NCBI GenBank assembly: GCA_018267055.1
Contig: JAFDZF010000033.1
Location: 1 to 51,909 of the forward strand
From: Bacteroidota bacterium
Lineage (GTDB): Bacteria; Bacteroidota; Bacteroidia; Flavobacteriales_F; PHOS-HE28
DNA length: 51,909 bases
Direction: 5' to 3'
The position numbers and the translations under genes are program-made. The notes below the pieces were generated by a model, which saw only the letters and a list, made by a program, of their open reading frames with translations, had not been told where the DNA came from and searched no databases. The stretch's first letter is position 1. Every line of letters starts with the position of its first letter. Of this stretch, positions 1 to 9,239 are shown piece after piece.

Positions 1-1236
1 AACAACCGCCCGTCGGGCCGCTTCAGCACGGCCCAGCTGCTGGGCGAGTCCTGCATCCTGGAGTACTACGAGCCCGCCGCGGTGACCGGCACCGGCAGCC
101 TGCGTGTCGTTTCGGTGGGCCACGCCTACCGGGATGTGGATGCGTCGCGGGCCGACGCCTGCGAGGTGGACGTGAACTGTCCGGAGGGCAGCGGCTGGGC
201 GGCACAGCGGGATGCTACGGTGCGGATCTCCTGCTCGGGCGCCAGCGGCCAGGGTTGGTGCTCGGGGGCCCTGGTCAACAACATGACCCTGGACTGCTCC
301 CCTTATTTCCTCACGGCCTACCACTGCTTCGTGGACCTGAACGCGAGCCTCGCCGACCTGCCCGACTGGAAGTTCTACTTCCGCTACCAGCGCCCGAACT
401 GCGCTTCGGGGACGGCCCTGGCGAACAAGGTGCTCACCGGCAGCGAGCTGCGGGGCCGGAGCAACGATGGCGGAGGGGACAGCGGCTCCGATTTCCTCCT
501 GCTGGAAGCGGAGGATGCCACCATCCCGGACAGCTACACGCCTTACTGGGCCGGCTGGGATGCCTCGGGCACGGCATCGACCGGCGGCAAGTGCATCCAC
601 CATCCCGCCGGTGATGAGAAGAAGATCAGCACCTTCACGGGCACCACCGCGAACGACACCTGGGGAGGCGTGCAGGGCACGCACTGGCGGGTGCAGTGGG
701 TGGCCACGCCCAGCGGGCATGGGGTCACGGAGGGCGGATCGTCGGGATCGCCGCTGTTCAACAATGCCCACCGCATCGTCGGCACGCTCACCGGCGGCGC
801 CTCGTACTGCGCTTCGCCTTCTTCGCCGGACTACTTCGGCAAGGTGAGCTACCACTGGCAGAGCGATCCGGGGAGCAGCACCGAGAAGCTGAAGCACTGG
901 CTCGATCCGAACAGCACGGGCGTGCTCACGCTCGACGGCAGCTACGGCCCCTGCGGCACGCTCGGCGTGCACGAGGAGCAGGAGGCGGCGGCCCCCGGGG
1001 TGTTCCCGAACCCCGCCTCGGGGACGGTGTCCATCATCTACCCGGATGGTGTGCTGCAGGCGGACCGCATCGACGTGCTGGACGTGACCGGCCGCACGGT
1101 GACGAGCCTGGTCCCGTTGACGACGGGCCGCGCCGAGCTCGATGTCACCGGATGGAGCAGCGGCACTTACGTGGTGCGCCTGATGGCGAACGGCGTTCGC
1201 CATACGGGTACCCGGCTCAGCGTGGTGCGGCCATAA
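1..1236 (+). CDS. T9SS-exported trypsin-fold serine endopeptidase (3' part)
   Basis: The reading frame is open from the first base, so the N-terminus, signal peptide and any propeptide lie outside the window; the ATG at 82 is internal. A chymotrypsin/lysyl-endopeptidase-like triad is visible: His in LTAYHC (about 310-330), Asp in GGDSGSDFLLLE (about 475-510) and Ser in EGGSSGSPLFN (about 730-765). Many Cys residues suggest disulfides in an extracellular enzyme. The last 80 or so residues start at VFPNPASGTVSI and end GTRLSVVRP, a typical type A T9SS C-terminal sorting domain, so the protein should cross the outer membrane and be released or anchored after tail cleavage. Bacteroidota lysyl-endopeptidase-like proteins have this architecture. 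Cleavage specificity cannot be read from the sequence. A strong terminator follows the stop. Confidence 0.88.
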   Translation, partial: NNRPSGRFSTAQLLGESCILEYYEPAAVTGTGSLRVVSVGHAYRDVDASRADACEVDVNCPEGSGWAAQRDATVRISCSGASGQGWCSGALVNNMTLDCSPYFLTAYHCFVDLNASLADLPDWKFYFRYQRPNCASGTALANKVLTGSELRGRSNDGGGDSGSDFLLLEAEDATIPDSYTPYWAGWDASGTASTGGKCIHHPAGDEKKISTFTGTTANDTWGGVQGTHWRVQWVATPSGHGVTEGGSSGSPLFNNAHRIVGTLTGGASYCASPSSPDYFGKVSYHWQSDPGSSTEKLKHWLDPNSTGVLTLDGSYGPCGTLGVHEEQEAAAPGVFPNPASGTVSIIYPDGVLQADRIDVLDVTGRTVTSLVPLTTGRAELDVTGWSSGTYVVRLMANGVRHTGTRLSVVRP

Positions 1237-1250
1237 GCAACGGTCGGTCG

Positions 1251-1289
1251 CAACGAAGAAGGGCGCTCATCGAGCGCCCTTCTTCGTTG
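1251..1289 (+). terminator. Strong intrinsic hairpin after the protease gene
   Basis: A perfect 18-bp inverted repeat with a 3-nt loop (arms 1251-1268 and 1272-1289) begins 14 nt after the stop codon. A T-rich stretch follows only loosely. Position and stem strength fit a rho-independent terminator for the protease gene. Confidence 0.85.
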
Positions 1290-1633
1290 TGTGGTCGGGT
1301 GTTTCGTTCCGTGCCCTTTTAAGTAGTGATGATCGGCCCTGATCGTTCATGCGCAGGTCGGATCATCGGCGCAAGATCTCGAGCGATCGCGTGGACGGTC
1401 CTACATTCATCCCACTCTCTTTAGGTTGATTAAGTATATGTATGGACTCATGACCGATCGAATTTTGTGAAGAAGGGGTTCTTCACAGGACTCCTCTAAT
1501 AGACACCTACTCGAAAAATGCGATCAAGGGAGACTACTTCAAGGGCATTGGGCTCGCATCCTTTGGCGCGGACGGAAGGGGCATCACCATTTTAAGACCA
1601 CGATTCCCAACACTCCCTCAGCACCCAAGAACG
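1290..1633. other. Lower-GC gap with a possible gene relic
   Basis: No complete gene is visible. Composition is clearly less GC-rich than the flanks. The frame of the downstream lipoprotein is open from about 1454, and its codons from 1502 to 1600 look coding (peptide includes KGDYFKGIGLASFGADGRG). A GTG at 1467 in another frame gives VKKGFFTGLL and then stops at 1497. Together these look like a frameshifted remnant of a longer gene, but I do not recognise the family. Confidence 0.3.
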
Positions 1634-2122
1634 ATGCACCTAAAGGCCCTCCGACAGAGTATCACCATCCGCGGTTCCTATAGTTGGGTACTCATCTTCC
1701 TAGTTGGCAGTGTCTGCCTCTTGGGCTGCGTCTCGCAGAAACACACTCAATGCGACATTGCAGCCATACGAAAGGGCTCTGTCACCAACCGGATGAAGCG
1801 GTTTGCCAAGCAAGCAGTACTTGAATGGTCGTCCAAACAGCAACGAGCTCTTATGGAAAGAGGGGAGCTACAATATGATCCGAATGAAGCCGTATCGGAG
1901 TCTCTGAACGCACTCCAAGGCTTGGAGCCGGATGATCCGGCTTATCGCGCGAACTGGGACTTTATCTGTTCTAACGGCGTCTACTCGCTCCAAGGCAAGT
2001 ACCTCGGGAAGTCTCAGGATACTGTGAACGTGTTCTTCCACTTCGATGGTCAGCTAAAGCTGTTGTATGCCGATCAATATGATAGCCGAATGGAGCCTCT
2101 TGGCATTACGCCCTCTGAATAG
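1634..2122 (+). CDS. Orphan lipoprotein, unknown function
   Basis: The 162-residue product has a basic N-terminus, a hydrophobic stretch (about residues 18-31) and a lipobox (CLLGC, Cys about residue 32), so it should be a lipoprotein. The mature part is soluble-looking, with a charged helical segment around residues 50-80 and a C-terminal half rich in Tyr, Phe and Asp. I do not recognise the family. Codon use is markedly less GC-biased than in neighbouring genes, which together with the relic-like sequence upstream suggests recent acquisition. The frame is open upstream of this ATG, but the signal peptide supports this start. A small periplasmic or outer-membrane partner or immunity-type protein would fit the size, but nothing in the sequence proves it. 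Confidence 0.6.
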   Translation: MHLKALRQSITIRGSYSWVLIFLVGSVCLLGCVSQKHTQCDIAAIRKGSVTNRMKRFAKQAVLEWSSKQQRALMERGELQYDPNEAVSESLNALQGLEPDDPAYRANWDFICSNGVYSLQGKYLGKSQDTVNVFFHFDGQLKLLYADQYDSRMEPLGITPSE

Positions 2123-2299
2123 TCCGGGTCCACGCCCCGATTTTCATCGGATGCAACGCGGGCTGTTCGCTTTGGATAGACGTACGTGGCCACCTATTGA
2201 AGTATGTAAGCCCATGGACCATGAAACTGCCCTCATGCCCATGACAGAGATTGTCAGGAAAGCAGAGCGCCCGACGGCTGTGAACAAGGGGGCACTAGG

Positions 2300-2662
2300 C
2301 TATTTCGTCCCCGTCGGAGGAGCAGGAACATCCGGCGCCTCGAGCAGGTCCACCTGTAGCTGGCGGCGCTCGTACTTCCCCTTCAGGATGAGGCGCGATT
2401 CCTGGCCCTCTTCCACCGTGGCGAAGCGCTGGATGTCGATGTCGGTGATGTCCTGGAAGGCCGGGTACTCCTGCTTCACACGGGCGATCAGCTGTGGCGT
2501 GGTGAACTGCTCGGTGGTCTCGAACAGCGGCGAGATGGTGACCACCGGCCCGTTGCGCCAGTTGCCGATGGCATAGCTCCAGATGGGGTTCGGGGCCTGG
2601 GCGTGCAGGACGGCCGAGGCGAACAGGACGGAGGCGGCGAGCAGGGTCCTCAGGTGCTTCAT
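2300..2662 (-). CDS. Small secreted protein, unknown function
   Basis: The 120-residue product starts at the Met of MKHLRTLLAASVLFASAVLHAQ, which gives a clean signal peptide ending in an Ala-Gln site; the frame extends 9 codons further upstream, but that start would spoil the signal. The mature part of about 95 residues is mixed alpha/beta with a charged, Gln-rich C-terminal half and a Pro-rich end (APDVPAPPTGTK). No known domain is recognised. A GATCTTTG element (Bacteroidota -7-like) lies about 17 nt upstream. It is codirectional with the MBL-fold lipoprotein gene upstream (43-nt gap), so the two may be co-transcribed. Confidence 0.65.
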   Translation of the reverse strand: MKHLRTLLAASVLFASAVLHAQAPNPIWSYAIGNWRNGPVVTISPLFETTEQFTTPQLIARVKQEYPAFQDITDIDIQRFATVEEGQESRLILKGKYERRQLQVDLLEAPDVPAPPTGTK

Positions 2663-2705
2663 GGCGGGATGGGTCCGTGCAAAGATCAAGGATCGTGCCG
2701 GACGG

Positions 2706-3497
2706 CTACCGGTACCAGTCCTCCAGCCGCACCTCGATGGAGGGGTCCCCGGCGTTCACCAGCTGCTTGAAACGGGCCACGTCGCTCAGGCCTTCGGTGC
2801 CGCGGTAGTGGTACGGATAGACGATGCGCGGCTTGAAGGCGAGCACGGCATCGGCGGCCTCGTCCACGGTCATGGTATAGGGCAGGTTCATGCAGATGAA
2901 GGCGATGTCGATGCCGCGGAGGGCGCGCATCTCGGGGATGCCCTGCGTGTCGCCCGAGATGTACACCGTCCCGTTCCCCAGGGTGAGCACATAGCCGTTG
3001 CCGCGGCCCTTGGGGTGATAGGCGTCCGGCCGTTCCGGCAGGTTGTACATCGGCAGGGCCTCCACACGCACGCCCTTCAGCTCGGTGCGCTCTCCGTTCG
3101 CGATCGGGTCGGTGATGGCCTGGAGCCGGGCGGGGAGCAGGTCCATCACGGCCTTCGGGGCGAGGATGCGGGCATGCTCCAGCTTCATCGCCAGCAGCGT
3201 GGTGCTGTCCAGGTGATCGCCGTGGATGTCGGTGATGAGCACCAGGTCGGGCGGGGGATAAGCGGCGAAACGTTCGGCACCCGCGTGCGGGTCCACGGCG
3301 ATGGTGAGCCCGTTCCATTCCAGTACCAGGGCGGAATGATGCACGGGATGGACCTGGATCGGGCGGTCGAGCGTGTCGGACATGGCGGCGTGGGCGGTGT
3401 CGTGGGCAGGCGCATGCGTGTGGCCGGGGCCGCCCGGCGAGCAGGCCGCCAGCATGAACGCGGCGAGGCAGGGAAGGACCTTCCAGGCGGTACCCAT
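2706..3497 (-). CDS. Metallo-beta-lactamase-fold lipoprotein (UlaG-like)
   Basis: The 263-residue product begins MGTAWKVLPCLAAFMLAAC, a lipoprotein signal peptide with lipobox LAAC, followed by a His/Ala/Pro-rich linker. The rest is a metallo-beta-lactamase fold of the UlaG/UPF0173 type: the metal motif reads TDIHGDHLD (the first His of the usual THxHxDH is Asp), then SGDTQG and a late YPYHYRG. Such proteins are Zn/Mn-dependent hydrolases of diverse substrates; the substrate here is unknown. The frame extends 19 codons upstream, but the signal peptide and a TACCTTCG element 6 nt before the ATG fix the start at 3497. It lies downstream of the alpha-2-macroglobulin gene, separated from it by a strong hairpin. 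Confidence 0.82.
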   Translation of the reverse strand: MGTAWKVLPCLAAFMLAACSPGGPGHTHAPAHDTAHAAMSDTLDRPIQVHPVHHSALVLEWNGLTIAVDPHAGAERFAAYPPPDLVLITDIHGDHLDSTTLLAMKLEHARILAPKAVMDLLPARLQAITDPIANGERTELKGVRVEALPMYNLPERPDAYHPKGRGNGYVLTLGNGTVYISGDTQGIPEMRALRGIDIAFICMNLPYTMTVDEAADAVLAFKPRIVYPYHYRGTEGLSDVARFKQLVNAGDPSIEVRLEDWYR

Positions 3498-3503
3498 GAT
3501 GGA

Positions 3504-3511
3504 CGAAGGTA
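3504..3511 (-). promoter_or_regulatory. -7 element TACCTTCG of the MBL lipoprotein gene
   Basis: TACCTTCG (minus strand) ends 6 nt before the ATG at 3497. It matches the Bacteroidota -7 consensus TAnnTTTG and implies an essentially leaderless mRNA. Confidence 0.6.
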
Positions 3512-3531
3512 GGCCCGGGCCGACGGCAGGC

Positions 3532-3587
3532 GTACCTGAACGGACAAGGGGCACCGCACAGCGCGTGCCCCTTGTCCGTTCAGGTAC
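3532..3587 (-). terminator. 23-bp perfect hairpin after the alpha-2-macroglobulin gene
   Basis: Arms 3532-3554 and 3565-3587 are perfect reverse complements with a 10-nt loop. The hairpin begins 6 nt after the stop of the upstream minus-strand gene. No clear U-tract follows, so termination may be Rho-assisted, or the stem may protect the mRNA end. Confidence 0.75.
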
Positions 3588-3593
3588 GATCGG

Positions 3594-6500
3594 CTATTTC
3601 CCCGCGCGCGCCTCGCCCGCCTTCACGACCTGCACCCACTGCCCCGCGTTGCGGGCGTTCACGGTGTTGTCGTACATGGCGGAGCAGGTGGTGCCCGGCA
3701 GGTAGAAGCGTCCGGTGTACGCCGCATTGAGCAGCACGCGGTAGGTCGCTTGCTGGCGCGCGTACAGGTCGAAGTAGGTCATCACGCGGTCGTCCCGGAT
3801 GTCCTGGTGCTCGAAGGGGCTGTTGGCCTGGGCGCTTTCGGTGCCTTCCAAGCGGCTGTTGCGGATCTCCCAGCCGCTGGGGAAGACCTGCGTGAGGGCC
3901 AGCTCCTGGTAGTTGCCGCGGATGCCGGGGTGCTGGATGGTGACCACGGCCTGGAAGTCGGTGCCTTGCTCCAGGCGTGCCGGGTCCAGCGGCTTGCCGT
4001 CCATGGTCCGGTAACGCACGTCGATGGCGAGGCCGTTGCTGGCGGAGCGCTCTTCCCCGGGCATGGGGGTGCCGGTGCGCACCGTGCGCACGTACAGCAG
4101 GTTCTTGCCGGTGTTGGTCACCGCCACCTTCTTCCTGCCGTCCGGGGTGGGCAGGTCCACGCGGGCGATGGCTTTCTGGCTCATGCGTTCCTCGCTCTTG
4201 CCGTCCACGGTGAGGGTGAAGTGCATGGCCTTGTCGAGGGCGTTGTCGGCGGCCAGGCGGCTGACGGCGAGGAGGGCCCAGGCGGTGCTCTGGGTGCTGT
4301 ACCAATCACCGCCGCTCAGGCGCTCCGCGATGCGCTTGATCACGATGGCGGCGTTGGTGCGGTCGTCCACGCGCAGGAGGGCCTCGGCGATGATGGCCTC
4401 GTCGCGCAGGTCGCTGCCGTAGGTCCAGGCCATCTCGTTGTAGGGCGCCACGGTGGTGGCCAGGCCGGTGATGATCTCCTTGGCCACGTCCTTGCGGTTG
4501 TTCAGGGCGAAGGCGGCGGCGAGCATCCACTTCGCTTCGGCGGCGAGCTTGGGCGTGGTGCGGAGGCGGTTCATGGCGCCGGCCTCGGCGGCATTGGCCA
4601 GGGCGAGCACGTAGAGGCGGTAGGCCTGCGCGAGCTGCGAGCCGCGGTAGGTCCAGCCGTCGGCCTCCGCGGGCATCCAGTTGCGGGCGGCGGTGCGCTC
4701 GTAGCTGAGCCAGTTCGCCTTCATGCCGCTGGGCAGCGTGAAGCCTTGGCGCTCGGCCTCCACGATGAAGTGGCCCACGTAGGTGGAGGACCAATCGTCG
4801 GAGCCGCGCTCACCGGGCCAGTAGCTGAAGCCGCCGTTGGCCACCTGGAACTGCTTCAGGCGGCGCAGGCCGGCCTCCACATTGCCGCGCATGGCCTGCG
4901 CGGTGCGGTCGTTCACGTCCACCACGCTCGCGAGGAAGAGCTGCGGGAAGGCCTTGCTCGTGGTCTGCTCCACGCAGCCGTGCGGGTAGTCGATCAGGTA
5001 CTGCAGCCGGCGGCCCAGGTCCACCGGCGGGATGGTACTGATCTCCAGGTAGGCGCTGTTGGTGCCCATCACGCCCACCGGGGCGGGCGTGTCCTCCCAC
5101 GACCGGCCGGCGTCCACCACGCCCTCGGCCACGTCGGTCTGGGGCTGGTTGGCCTGCCGCACGTCCAGCTCGATGGTCTGCGTGGCGCGCTCACCGGCGC
5201 CTTCGGCGATGAGCTTCACCTTGCCCACGCCGATGCGCTCCTTCATCTTCACGCGGAAGGCGGTCACCTGGTCGCCGGTGGTGGCGAAGGTGAGGGCCTG
5301 GCTGGCCGGGCCTTCCACGGTGAAGAGGTCATTGGCCTCCAGGCGCAGCTGCACGTTCTTCACCTTGGGGTCCATGGCGAACACGGTCACGGGCAGGTCC
5401 ACGGATTCGCCCGGGCCCACCACGCGGGGCAGCGTGGCCAGCAGCATCAGCGGCTTGCGCACGGGCACGGCCTTCTCGGCGCTGCCATAGGCGCGGGCGC
5501 CGTCGTTGGCCACCACCATGATGCGCACGCTGCCCACGTAGTTGCTGATGGTGAAGGTGTGCGAGGCCTTCTTGCCGCGGGCCAGCTTGAAGGGCCCCAC
5601 GAAGCGCACCACCGGCTTGAAGCGGTTGGCCTTCGCGGCGTCGGCGGGCGAGGCCTGGTCGCTGCCGCCGATCGCCAGCACGCGCTGCAGCTGGCGGCCG
5701 AACGCCCCGATCACCTGGTCGTACAGGTCCCAGGTACGCACGCCCAGGGCCTCGCGGGCGTAGAAGTAGTTCCACGGATCGGGCGTCCGGAAGCGGGTGA
5801 GGTCCAGCAGCCCTTCGTCCACGATGGCGAGCGTGTAGGTCATCGCCTCGCCGTTCTTCTCGCCCACCTGCACGGTGAACGGCTCATCGGTCTTGAACTC
5901 CTTGGCGGCCGTGATCTCCGGCGCGAGGTGCGAGCCGGGGTCCTCCACCAGGATGGGGATCACGCCGTACATCCGGATGGGCAGGTCGTTCGCCGTGCCG
6001 ATGCCGGTGGCCGCGTCGGTCTCCTTCGGGGCCGTGAGCGCATGCGGCTGCACCAGGGTGACGTGCGCGTAGACGTTCGGTGCCATGTCGGCGGTGATGG
6101 GGAAGTTGAACTTCGTCTCCTTCGCCGTCAGGTCGATCCATTTCGCCTCCAGGATGCGGCTGCCCGTCTCCAGGCTCACCAGGGCGCGTCCGGTGCCGGA
6201 GGAGGGGATGGTGAGCGTGCAGGCATCGCCCACGGCGTACTTCTCCTTGTCGCTGTTGAAGCGGAGCATGGCGGCCTCCTTCTCGCCCTGGCGGCGGCTG
6301 CGGCCTTCGTATCCCGGCCAGTCCACATAGAGCTGCGCGGCGGCCACGTGCCCGCTGCCGGGGTCGCTGAGGCGCACCACGAAGCGGCCCCAGTCCGGGC
6401 GGTCGATGCGGAACTTGAAGCGTCCCCGGCCTTTGGCATCGGTGGTGACGTCCTCGGCGCTGATCAGGCGCGAGCTCGGCGCGCTCATGTAGCTGGCCGG

Positions 6501-9239
6501 TCCGTCCATGTCGCCGTTCCACCACCAGTCGTAGCTCACCTTGTACACCTGGGCCTGCAGCAGGTGGCCGCCCAGGGGCTTGCCGTCGGCGTCCAGCGCC
6601 ACCGCGTCGAGCATATAGGTGGTGTCGGTGACGTAGGACCCCCAGTAGCTCGTGCTCTCCGGCACGCGGATGCCGGCGTAGGCGTTGTAGGGGTAGTAGG
6701 TCACGTCGGTGCGGTCCATGCTGGCATCGCCGCCGGCCTCGAACACGCGGGTGACGATGTTGGCGTTCACGGCGGCGGGCGCATGCCGGTTCAGGTCCAG
6801 CTCGAAGGGGAAGGAGGCATGGCCGTTCGCGTCCAGGCGGCCGTCGAACACGGTGATCTCGTCCGTGTTCAGGTCGGTGTTCAGGTCGTTGAAGAGGTAC
6901 TTGTCGTAGCCCTTGAACACCGCGGTGGAACGGGTGAGCGTGGTGGTCACCTTCGCCTGGAGGTCGCGTGCGGGAGCGCCGTGCAGCCAGTTGCTCTGCA
7001 GCGCCACGCGGCCCTTGTGCTGGGCGGTCAGGCGTTCGGCGCCCAGGTCCAGCTGGATCTTCAGGCGGTTGGGCTTCACCGTCTCGATGCGGATGGGCTT
7101 GTAGAAGGAGGTGCCGCCCACGATGACCTTGGCGCCCCACACGCCGGTGGGGGCATCGGCGTCCGTCGCCAGGCGGAAAGCGTAGGTGTCGTCCACCCCG
7201 CTGGTGCGCACCACGCGCTGGTCGAGGCGGCCCTGCGGGTCGGTCAGCTCCAGCGTCACCGGATGGTCCTTCGGCAGCCGCTTCTCCGCCTGCTGCAGGA
7301 TGAAGGTGAGGAAGAGCGAATCGCCGGGGCGCCATACGCCGCGCTCGCCGTAGAGGAACCCCTTGAGGCCCTTGTCCACGCTCTCGCCCTGGACGTCGTA
7401 TTCGCTGATGCTGAGCGCGCTGCCGTCGTCCAGCTTGAGGTAGCCGCGCTGCGCCCCCTTGCTGGCCACCAGCAGGAAGGGCCTGTGCTTGGTGGCCGGC
7501 AGCGTCACCAGGCCTTCGCCGTCCGTCACGGGCGCGCCGAGGCTGCGGCGCTGGAGGTCCAGCACCTCCACCTTCACGCCGCTCATGGGGCGGGTGCTGC
7601 GCAGGTCGCTCACGGCCACCAGCAGCGAGCCGTCGTTGCCGCGCTTGGCGATGAGCCCCAGGTCCGAGGCCAGGATGTTCCGCTCCACCACCGTGCCCTT
7701 GTCGCGGAAATAGCTCGCCGAGCAGGGCTCTTCCCGTTCCCGGTAGTCGTACTCCTCCTCTTCATCGTACGCGTAGTAGTGATCGTTGTAGTAGTAGTCG
7801 CGGGGCGAATCCCAGCGGTCGTCGCTCTCCTCCTCGGTGCCGGCCTCGGTCGAGGCGAGGGCGGGCGTGTTGTTGGCGGCCTCCCCGCACGGATAGGTGG
7901 AATAGGCCTTGCGGAAGCCCACCGACACGCGGTAGATGGCCCCCGGCTCGGCCTTGATGAGCTTGTCCAGGTCGAGGTAATAGCGGTTCCAGCGCCCGGC
8001 GGCGGCCTTGTCCTTCACGGTGAGCGGCACGGTCTTCTTCAGCAGCAGGCGGCCCACGCGGACCAGTTCACGCTCGCCGTCCAGGTCGTTCACCTGGAGG
8101 AACTGCGCCACGTTGTCCGCATAGATGCGCACGATGCGGACGTCCACCGCGTTCAGGTTCACGGCGTCGAAGGGGAAGAGCAGTCCGTCGGTGGAGGGCA
8201 GGATGGTGCCGTCGCCCACCAGGCGCACGTTGGGCTTCAGCTCCTCGAAGGTGAGGTCCACGGTGATGTCCTTGCCCAGCGCATGGCCGTTCACGTTCTT
8301 CAGGCCGGCGGCCACGAAGGCCTTCTGGTCGCCGCTGAGGCGCTGCTGGGGATGGAGCGTGAGCTTGTTGCCGTTCACGCCCAGGCGCACCTCGTCCGAG
8401 CCGGTGATGCCGGCCAGGCCGGTGAGGTCCTGCGCCGGGTCCAGCGGGTCGCTGAAGAGCAGGGTGGCGTACTGCTCGCCGTCCGAGAAGGTCTCCGAGG
8501 AGATCAGCTTCAGGTCGCCGATGGCGGGGATCTCGAAGGTCTTCTCGCCCTTGCCGGTACCGCCGATCCTGCCCGCGTCCCAGCGGAGGACGACCTCGCC
8601 CGCGCGGTCGCCGCGCCGCACGCTGTCCGCCACGGCCCGGTGGAAGCTGCCGTTCGGTTCGTGCTCCCACACCATCGTCAGCGGCCGCCCGTCCTGCGTG
8701 GCCGTCACGCAGCCCTCCAGGTCCTGGCCGGTGGCGTCGTCGCTGGTGTACACCGCCAGGAGCACGCGCTGCCAGCTAAGGTCGGTGGTCGACAGGGATT
8801 GGAGGTCGGACACGCGCAGGTCGATGTCCTGCGGGTAGGTGTTCACGCTGAAGCGGAAGTCCTTCAGGGCGGCCGGCAGCTCGATCAGGTCGCCGAGGTG
8901 GAAGGTGACCTCGTAGGCCTTGTCCTGCTGCAGGCGCTCGGCCGGCCGGAAGGCGAGGGTGAGGTGGTCGTACCAGCTCACGGTGCCCTTCACGCCGGGG
9001 GCCAGGTCGAAGAGCTTCTGGAGCGCGGCGTCGGAGCTGTCCCGCCAGGTCTGGCCCTCGGCGATGCGCACCAGGATGGGCGACCGCGCGGAGATGTGCC
9101 CGGCGGTGAAGGCCGGTACGTAGGGGGCGAAGGCGGCGTCGGGCTTTACAGGGGCCCGGTCGTTACGGCAGGCGCTGCCCAGCAGCGCGAAGGACAGGGT
9201 GTAGCACGTCACACGCGTCCATCGAGGCGCACGAAGCAT
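3594..9239 (-). CDS. Alpha-2-macroglobulin family lipoprotein with thioester
   Basis: The 1,881-residue product starts MLRAPRWTRVTCYTLSFALL and has a lipobox ending in GSAC, so it should be membrane-anchored by lipid. It follows the YfhM/YfaS-type bacterial alpha-2-macroglobulin layout: N-terminal macroglobulin-like beta domains, a central region, then a thioester domain with the intact motif GCVEQTTSK (Cys at about residue 1422, Glu-Gln at 1424-1425) and an alpha/alpha-toroid followed by a receptor-binding-like C-terminus. Such proteins trap proteases covalently at the cell envelope. An acidic, Tyr-rich insertion (about residues 465-520, including DYYYNDHYYAYDEEEEYDY) is notable. The frame extends 16 codons upstream of the chosen start. 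No pbpC, its common partner in Proteobacteria, is adjacent; the next genes are SPOR-domain envelope proteins. Confidence 0.93.
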   Translation of the reverse strand: MLRAPRWTRVTCYTLSFALLGSACRNDRAPVKPDAAFAPYVPAFTAGHISARSPILVRIAEGQTWRDSSDAALQKLFDLAPGVKGTVSWYDHLTLAFRPAERLQQDKAYEVTFHLGDLIELPAALKDFRFSVNTYPQDIDLRVSDLQSLSTTDLSWQRVLLAVYTSDDATGQDLEGCVTATQDGRPLTMVWEHEPNGSFHRAVADSVRRGDRAGEVVLRWDAGRIGGTGKGEKTFEIPAIGDLKLISSETFSDGEQYATLLFSDPLDPAQDLTGLAGITGSDEVRLGVNGNKLTLHPQQRLSGDQKAFVAAGLKNVNGHALGKDITVDLTFEELKPNVRLVGDGTILPSTDGLLFPFDAVNLNAVDVRIVRIYADNVAQFLQVNDLDGERELVRVGRLLLKKTVPLTVKDKAAAGRWNRYYLDLDKLIKAEPGAIYRVSVGFRKAYSTYPCGEAANNTPALASTEAGTEEESDDRWDSPRDYYYNDHYYAYDEEEEYDYREREEPCSASYFRDKGTVVERNILASDLGLIAKRGNDGSLLVAVSDLRSTRPMSGVKVEVLDLQRRSLGAPVTDGEGLVTLPATKHRPFLLVASKGAQRGYLKLDDGSALSISEYDVQGESVDKGLKGFLYGERGVWRPGDSLFLTFILQQAEKRLPKDHPVTLELTDPQGRLDQRVVRTSGVDDTYAFRLATDADAPTGVWGAKVIVGGTSFYKPIRIETVKPNRLKIQLDLGAERLTAQHKGRVALQSNWLHGAPARDLQAKVTTTLTRSTAVFKGYDKYLFNDLNTDLNTDEITVFDGRLDANGHASFPFELDLNRHAPAAVNANIVTRVFEAGGDASMDRTDVTYYPYNAYAGIRVPESTSYWGSYVTDTTYMLDAVALDADGKPLGGHLLQAQVYKVSYDWWWNGDMDGPASYMSAPSSRLISAEDVTTDAKGRGRFKFRIDRPDWGRFVVRLSDPGSGHVAAAQLYVDWPGYEGRSRRQGEKEAAMLRFNSDKEKYAVGDACTLTIPSSGTGRALVSLETGSRILEAKWIDLTAKETKFNFPITADMAPNVYAHVTLVQPHALTAPKETDAATGIGTANDLPIRMYGVIPILVEDPGSHLAPEITAAKEFKTDEPFTVQVGEKNGEAMTYTLAIVDEGLLDLTRFRTPDPWNYFYAREALGVRTWDLYDQVIGAFGRQLQRVLAIGGSDQASPADAAKANRFKPVVRFVGPFKLARGKKASHTFTISNYVGSVRIMVVANDGARAYGSAEKAVPVRKPLMLLATLPRVVGPGESVDLPVTVFAMDPKVKNVQLRLEANDLFTVEGPASQALTFATTGDQVTAFRVKMKERIGVGKVKLIAEGAGERATQTIELDVRQANQPQTDVAEGVVDAGRSWEDTPAPVGVMGTNSAYLEISTIPPVDLGRRLQYLIDYPHGCVEQTTSKAFPQLFLASVVDVNDRTAQAMRGNVEAGLRRLKQFQVANGGFSYWPGERGSDDWSSTYVGHFIVEAERQGFTLPSGMKANWLSYERTAARNWMPAEADGWTYRGSQLAQAYRLYVLALANAAEAGAMNRLRTTPKLAAEAKWMLAAAFALNNRKDVAKEIITGLATTVAPYNEMAWTYGSDLRDEAIIAEALLRVDDRTNAAIVIKRIAERLSGGDWYSTQSTAWALLAVSRLAADNALDKAMHFTLTVDGKSEERMSQKAIARVDLPTPDGRKKVAVTNTGKNLLYVRTVRTGTPMPGEERSASNGLAIDVRYRTMDGKPLDPARLEQGTDFQAVVTIQHPGIRGNYQELALTQVFPSGWEIRNSRLEGTESAQANSPFEHQDIRDDRVMTYFDLYARQQATYRVLLNAAYTGRFYLPGTTCSAMYDNTVNARNAGQWVQVVKAGEARAGK

